From: Liolophura sinensis
Taxonomy: Eukaryota; Mollusca; Polyplacophora; Chitonida; Chitonidae
Direction of reading: 5' to 3'
Length of the DNA: 64,000 nucleotides
Assembly (NCBI RefSeq): GCF_032854445.1
Contig: NC_088300.1
Coordinates: 34,393,608 to 34,457,607 of the forward strand
Part shown: one piece after another, positions 59,706 through 64,000 of the stretch
How positions within the stretch are numbered: position 1 is the first letter of the stretch
How the letters are laid out: every line of letters starts with the position of its first letter
Notes under the pieces: generated by a model
Database searches by the model: none
What the model was told of the DNA's origin: nothing
The model's input: the letters and a program-made list of their open reading frames with translations, nothing else
Program-made: the position numbers and the translations under genes

Positions 59706-62700
59706 ACAGGTTTTTGACACTGTACTTGCACGCAGCTCAAGTACAAGTATTTGGTTCATTCACTTTGCACATGGTAATTAGTGTTGTTGTAATGGACATG
59801 TGCATACATGTACATGTATGCTGTTGATTTTGATTGGATTCTGGCACACAAAATACATGTATGTTTGTGATGTACATGTACTTAAATGTGGCCCATTTCA
59901 GAAAAAACAAAATGTTGCAGTCTTCTTTGTGTATCTACATGTACCTGTTGACATGTTTGTATTGACAAGCAGATGTTCTCCCGGGGCATACTTGTACTTG
60001 TCTCTGTTCTTTGTCTGGATTAATTTCAGGCAAATTAATTATATATGGGGTAATATGTGCACCATTTCTAAAGACCTGTACTGAGGAGTACTTTAAATTG
60101 ATATTTTTTAATCTTTTTTTTTTAATTTGCATGATCTGTTATTTCTTGCCAAATAGTTAATCTGTAGTAGGTCACTAGATTTAATTTGCCTTAACTGTGT
60201 TTCTCACTAATCACAAACAAATAATGTTTTCTCTTTTAAGTGGAAATACAGTATAGAACATGTTTTTACCCGATAAGCCTGGATATTTCAATAGACTATG
60301 AAAGAAGGTTGGCATAAAATGTCAGTAGTGCAGATTAAGTCAAATGGACATACAGACATTTATTCTTATATATATGTAGTAAATGCGGTTTCAATTTTTT
60401 CATGTGATTGATATGGATTCAATACAAAATCACAACAATTAACTAGAAACAAGCTTAGATTGAGTTTTCATTATTAAAAGATAAGCTAACAGTTGGCTTG
60501 GTTTTCAGATTAAACTGTGTTTAAATGACAAAAAAAAAAAAAAACATCGATCTTGGATTTACATGCATAAGGATAGTTAATTTACACTGTCAGTGCTTTG
60601 ACATAATGTCGAGCCGGTTAGATGTACATGTAAAGGTATGGACAGGCTGTTGTATTGAGCAACTGACTCTGTGTGACCCCTGGCATTCTAACTGGGCAGC
60701 AAAGAGGCAGTAGTCAGTGGGGCAGGGAGAGGTGAGGGGGGGGGGGGGGAATTGTGGTAGAAAACACAACTGTGATGGTCAGGTTAACCCTGATGCCACA
60801 TCTTTGTGTTGTAATTGGATAATGGGCATCATGCTGGCGGTCACCTTGGAAACGGTACGTCAAACGCCAGTGGGACTTGGTGCAGCGATCTGATGCATCC
60901 AGGAGCAAAGCGTTCCTCTTGCATCTAGATCTCGTCAGTCAGAGTAGTGTACAAGGCTTTTTGGCACTTGGTCAGCTCATTAGGTTTTGACGTCAGACAA
61001 CAGAGAAGCTTTTCCCCAAAAAAAACTGTGCTCACGTAACTTGTACAAATTACATACAACCAAAAAGTCTGTAAGGAGAATGTATGACAATTTGTTCTTA
61101 AATACACCTCTCCTTCATTTAATACAAGGCTATCTTTTGGGGACATATCTGCCTCCACTAACAGGGGTTTTAAGTCATGAACATTGAAGGAAGTTTTCAT
61201 TATCCACTTTCAAGCTGCACAGTGCCATTGCCATGTATAGTGTAGGAATGGACACAGTTTGATTATGGATGTTAATTCTTTATTGTAAGCCAAATCAGTA
61301 TGATACCCTTGCTTTCAGTGAATACATGTAATTACATGATAATCAGGTCTCTGAGTGCAAGGAATCTGAAGCCTAGATTGTTTTTTCACTGAGTCTGTAT
61401 ATATACAGGTTGGAGGACATATTTGTGACTTTGTTATATATTGAATCACTTGAGGTTATGAAGTGTGTTACAGCTGAGGGAAAGATGTATGTTTATAGCA
61501 CAGCGTGTACATGTATACTGGCTTACAAGTGCACGCTGTAATTGTCACACAGCTGTTGATTCCTCAGGCAATCATTAACAATAGTGAAATAGCCTTCGGT
61601 ACTGCCTTAAAAAATAAGGCCATATTGACCAGATACATGAATATCCTGAAGTTTTGGTAGGGAGCAAATGCACAAAGTTTCTTTTTCTTTCTGTCTTTTT
61701 TTTTTTCCCTCCTCTGCACAGACATCTTTTAAGAGTAGGCATTCTTTGTTGTAAACTTTTTAATAGTGGATTACTAATTGTTTTACAAAGAGCTTGGCTT
61801 GTGATAGTCAAGTGCTCAGAGTCATCAGAGAGATCATATATTCGAGCCAAACTGATGCCGAACTATCTGAAGAATAACAAGCGTATGTTCTCTGAATCTG
61901 TAGAATGTGTAGGTATAATGTTATAGCATAACGATAGCAAAGCGGAAGTAAGCCAAATGGAAGCAGGAATTTGTTGATTAAATCGGGGTGTGGGTTAGTT
62001 TTTATCAACCGACTTACCGCACAGCCGCTTATCATGGCTTGGAATTTGGAAATATATATAATGTTTGTATCTGATAATAGAAACACTTTTGGCTGTTGAA
62101 ATGTGTATGCTGTAAACCCACACAGCAAAGACAGCAGGGTTTCAGGGTGGGAAGTTTTGGATTGCTTCCAAGTGTGTTATGTCTGTGGCTAATATAGTTT
62201 GCCAGTGGCTAAGGACGTTCATATGCTCCTGAACAAATCATTATGCTTTGATTTCACACATAATAGCATTTGATGATATGCCTTACATGATTGTTATTTT
62301 GATTTTTAGACGATGAAAAGCTACCAACTACTAATTCATGTTTATAATACCTCTGTCATACACGTGTATATATACAATGTACATATTTATGTATCTACAA
62401 GTACATCTATCTATCATTAACTCTAGAATTGCTCTATTATAACAGACCATATTCATCCAGGGGAAGTCATTCCTTTGTTGCAGTTTACCCTTGTTATGGT
62501 TTACCAAGTTTTGGCCATGCATCAATTCCCATTGCTTCCATAAACAAACCCTTAGTGCAGAACAACATGGGCAAGATGTCAGAATGATATTCTGGCTGAG
62601 GCTTCAAATTGTGCCTTTTACACTGTATAGATTTATGCAATATAGACCTCCAAGCTATCTGCGGCAGAAATGTATACTGTACCCTACTTGTACATGTAAT

Positions 62701-62754
62701 TTACCTATCCATTCATTTAATTGTCCAGTTTTAAAAGTTCATATGTACATGTCG

Positions 62755-62845
62755 ATCATCATCATGTACATCATCATCATCATCATTGTCATGGACATCA
62801 TCTTCATCATGATGTACATCATGATGTACATCATCATCACCATGT
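62755..62845. repeat. Imperfect ATC/GTAC simple repeat
   Basis: CATCATCATC runs interleaved with GTACATCATCATG units, bounded by ACATGT palindromes. Typical of a triplet repeat growing inside ACATGTA-rich DNA. Confidence 0.8.
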
Positions 62846-64000
62846 ACATGTAGTAGCTGACAGATTTTGACTTCATTTTAATAACTTTTTGGAAAAAGTA
62901 CGAGCAACTTCAAGGATACAGTTATATCTCATATATTTTTTGATTTTGTTGTTCGTCAAAGGAAGTATTTATTGTCTATCATGAAAGATATTTTGTGTGA
63001 AGAAAGAATTATTTTATATATTTCATACAGTGCTAAAGTCTAGCAAACGGCATGCTTTTTAAGAGTGCTGCGCTTTGAACAAATTAACGGGTTAAAATGC
63101 CTTCTTAGAATGGCAGAAGCTTGAGTCCTTAACATAGTTGAGTAAGATATACATGAATACCTAATGTATGTTCACCTGTAATCCATGTTGCTTAATTATA
63201 GGGCATTTTGCATGTGACCCAGTACCTGTGAATTAAGTGCAATTGAGACGTGTGTTATCCCAGGCTGTAAAAAAATCCCATCTGGTTGGCACAGGTTTTG
63301 CCTTATTACTGAGAAGGCAGAAGTAAAGCCTCTAAAACTTTATTTTCTATATACAATGTACATGTCATACATACAGCCAGTTCTTTTTTATTTGAACAAG
63401 AAAAGTATACAACATGTGTATTTTTGCTGTTATGCCTTAGCGTAATTCTCATCCATTTTGATTACTGCATTTTGATAGGCTGATAACAGAAAGTAATTTG
63501 AGATTTGTTTCTCACCTAACCAATGATGTAAGTTTTCTAAATGCTTCACATCAAAAACTGCACACAATATTAATGGTTTCTGTTAAAGCCATTTCTGTTG
63601 TGCTTAGTATTACAAGTACTATGGAGTGTTTGGTGATAACTAAATGTAAAAGTAACTGTGGAAGTGCACATATTTTTGTTTCGGCACTTGGCAACATGCG
63701 TTTCTAGTTATACAATATTATACCCACTACATTGCCAGACAAGTCATCATAAACATGTGTTATTTTGATAACAGCACTAAGCTTGGCATGCATGCAATCA
63801 GGGTGGCTCAATGCTGCAAGGTTAACATTGCACATGTAAACATGGGATATACAGCCATATATGTGGGTCAGTCTTCAAACTTGGTTGTGTTTATATTAAT
63901 TTCACACATTCCTGTTGCTGTCAAATCCCATATGGATGCATCACTTCTCAACGATAGAACATGGAGAAACTTTCATTTACTAACAGAATTTCTCATGAAG

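Larger units (their letters stand above)
56726..64000 (+). other. Sbf: Sbf intron 3 (incomplete)
   Basis: From the GTGAGT donor to the window edge with no recognised exon. Contains the 84-bp minisatellite, a G run near 60737-60749, and an ATC-rich stretch at 62755-62845. Confidence 0.75.

Noticed and set aside
60737-60749. G run as a possible quadruplex or CRISPR-like feature
   Set aside because: A single homopolymer run without spaced G tracts. No CRISPR-type repeat-spacer structure occurs anywhere in the window.
62491-62853. 120-residue frame ending in Ile/Met repeats
   Set aside because: Its C-terminal half is the ATC/ATG simple repeat; the rest shows no recognisable domain.

Overview
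The window is animal nuclear DNA, most likely from a mollusc. Its coding sequence is split into short exons with GT-AG introns. It carries many tRNA-derived V-SINE-type repeats (conserved GTGGGTTTCCTCC-type core, tail AAATAAATAAAT) of the kind known in molluscs, a Tc1/mariner DNA transposon, AT microsatellites and several minisatellites. No prokaryotic gene organisation is present. No sequence search was run, so species and orthology are inferred from motifs only.

Left end (about 385-8218, minus strand): a complete 11-exon coding sequence for a 531-residue SLC1-family (glutamate/neutral amino acid transporter) protein. Every junction keeps the reading frame. The fold signatures are intact, but several residues that bind Na+ or substrate in classical EAATs are changed (NMDGT to NADGS, SSSS to TSTA, IPQAG to VPSAS, Asp of NVLGD to His). 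One intron holds a 90-bp candidate poison exon, and exon 6 lies between two long AT tracts.

Middle (about 8.2-26 kb): intergenic DNA with no convincing gene. It contains many V-SINE copies, several with clear target-site duplications; a 1451-bp dead Tc1 element inserted in the tail of one of them; a 0.17-kb direct duplication; a decayed ~70-bp array; a 30-bp minisatellite with an open reading frame and higher-order structure; and a degenerate ~24-bp array.

Right part (26-64 kb, plus strand): the 5' end of a set-binding factor gene (Sbf, the MTMR5/MTMR13 DENN-domain pseudophosphatase family). Exon 1 encodes only 18 codons plus one base. Exon 2 follows after a 29.2-kb intron and exon 3 about 1 kb later; the gene runs off the right edge. 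Intron 1 and intron 3 hold SINEs, a 21-copy 77-bp satellite, a 5-copy 84-bp minisatellite, a fold-back repeat, dispersed repeat pairs and a striking density of the palindrome TACATGTA.

The two genes have no evident functional link. They are transcribed divergently, away from the repeat-rich intergenic block.
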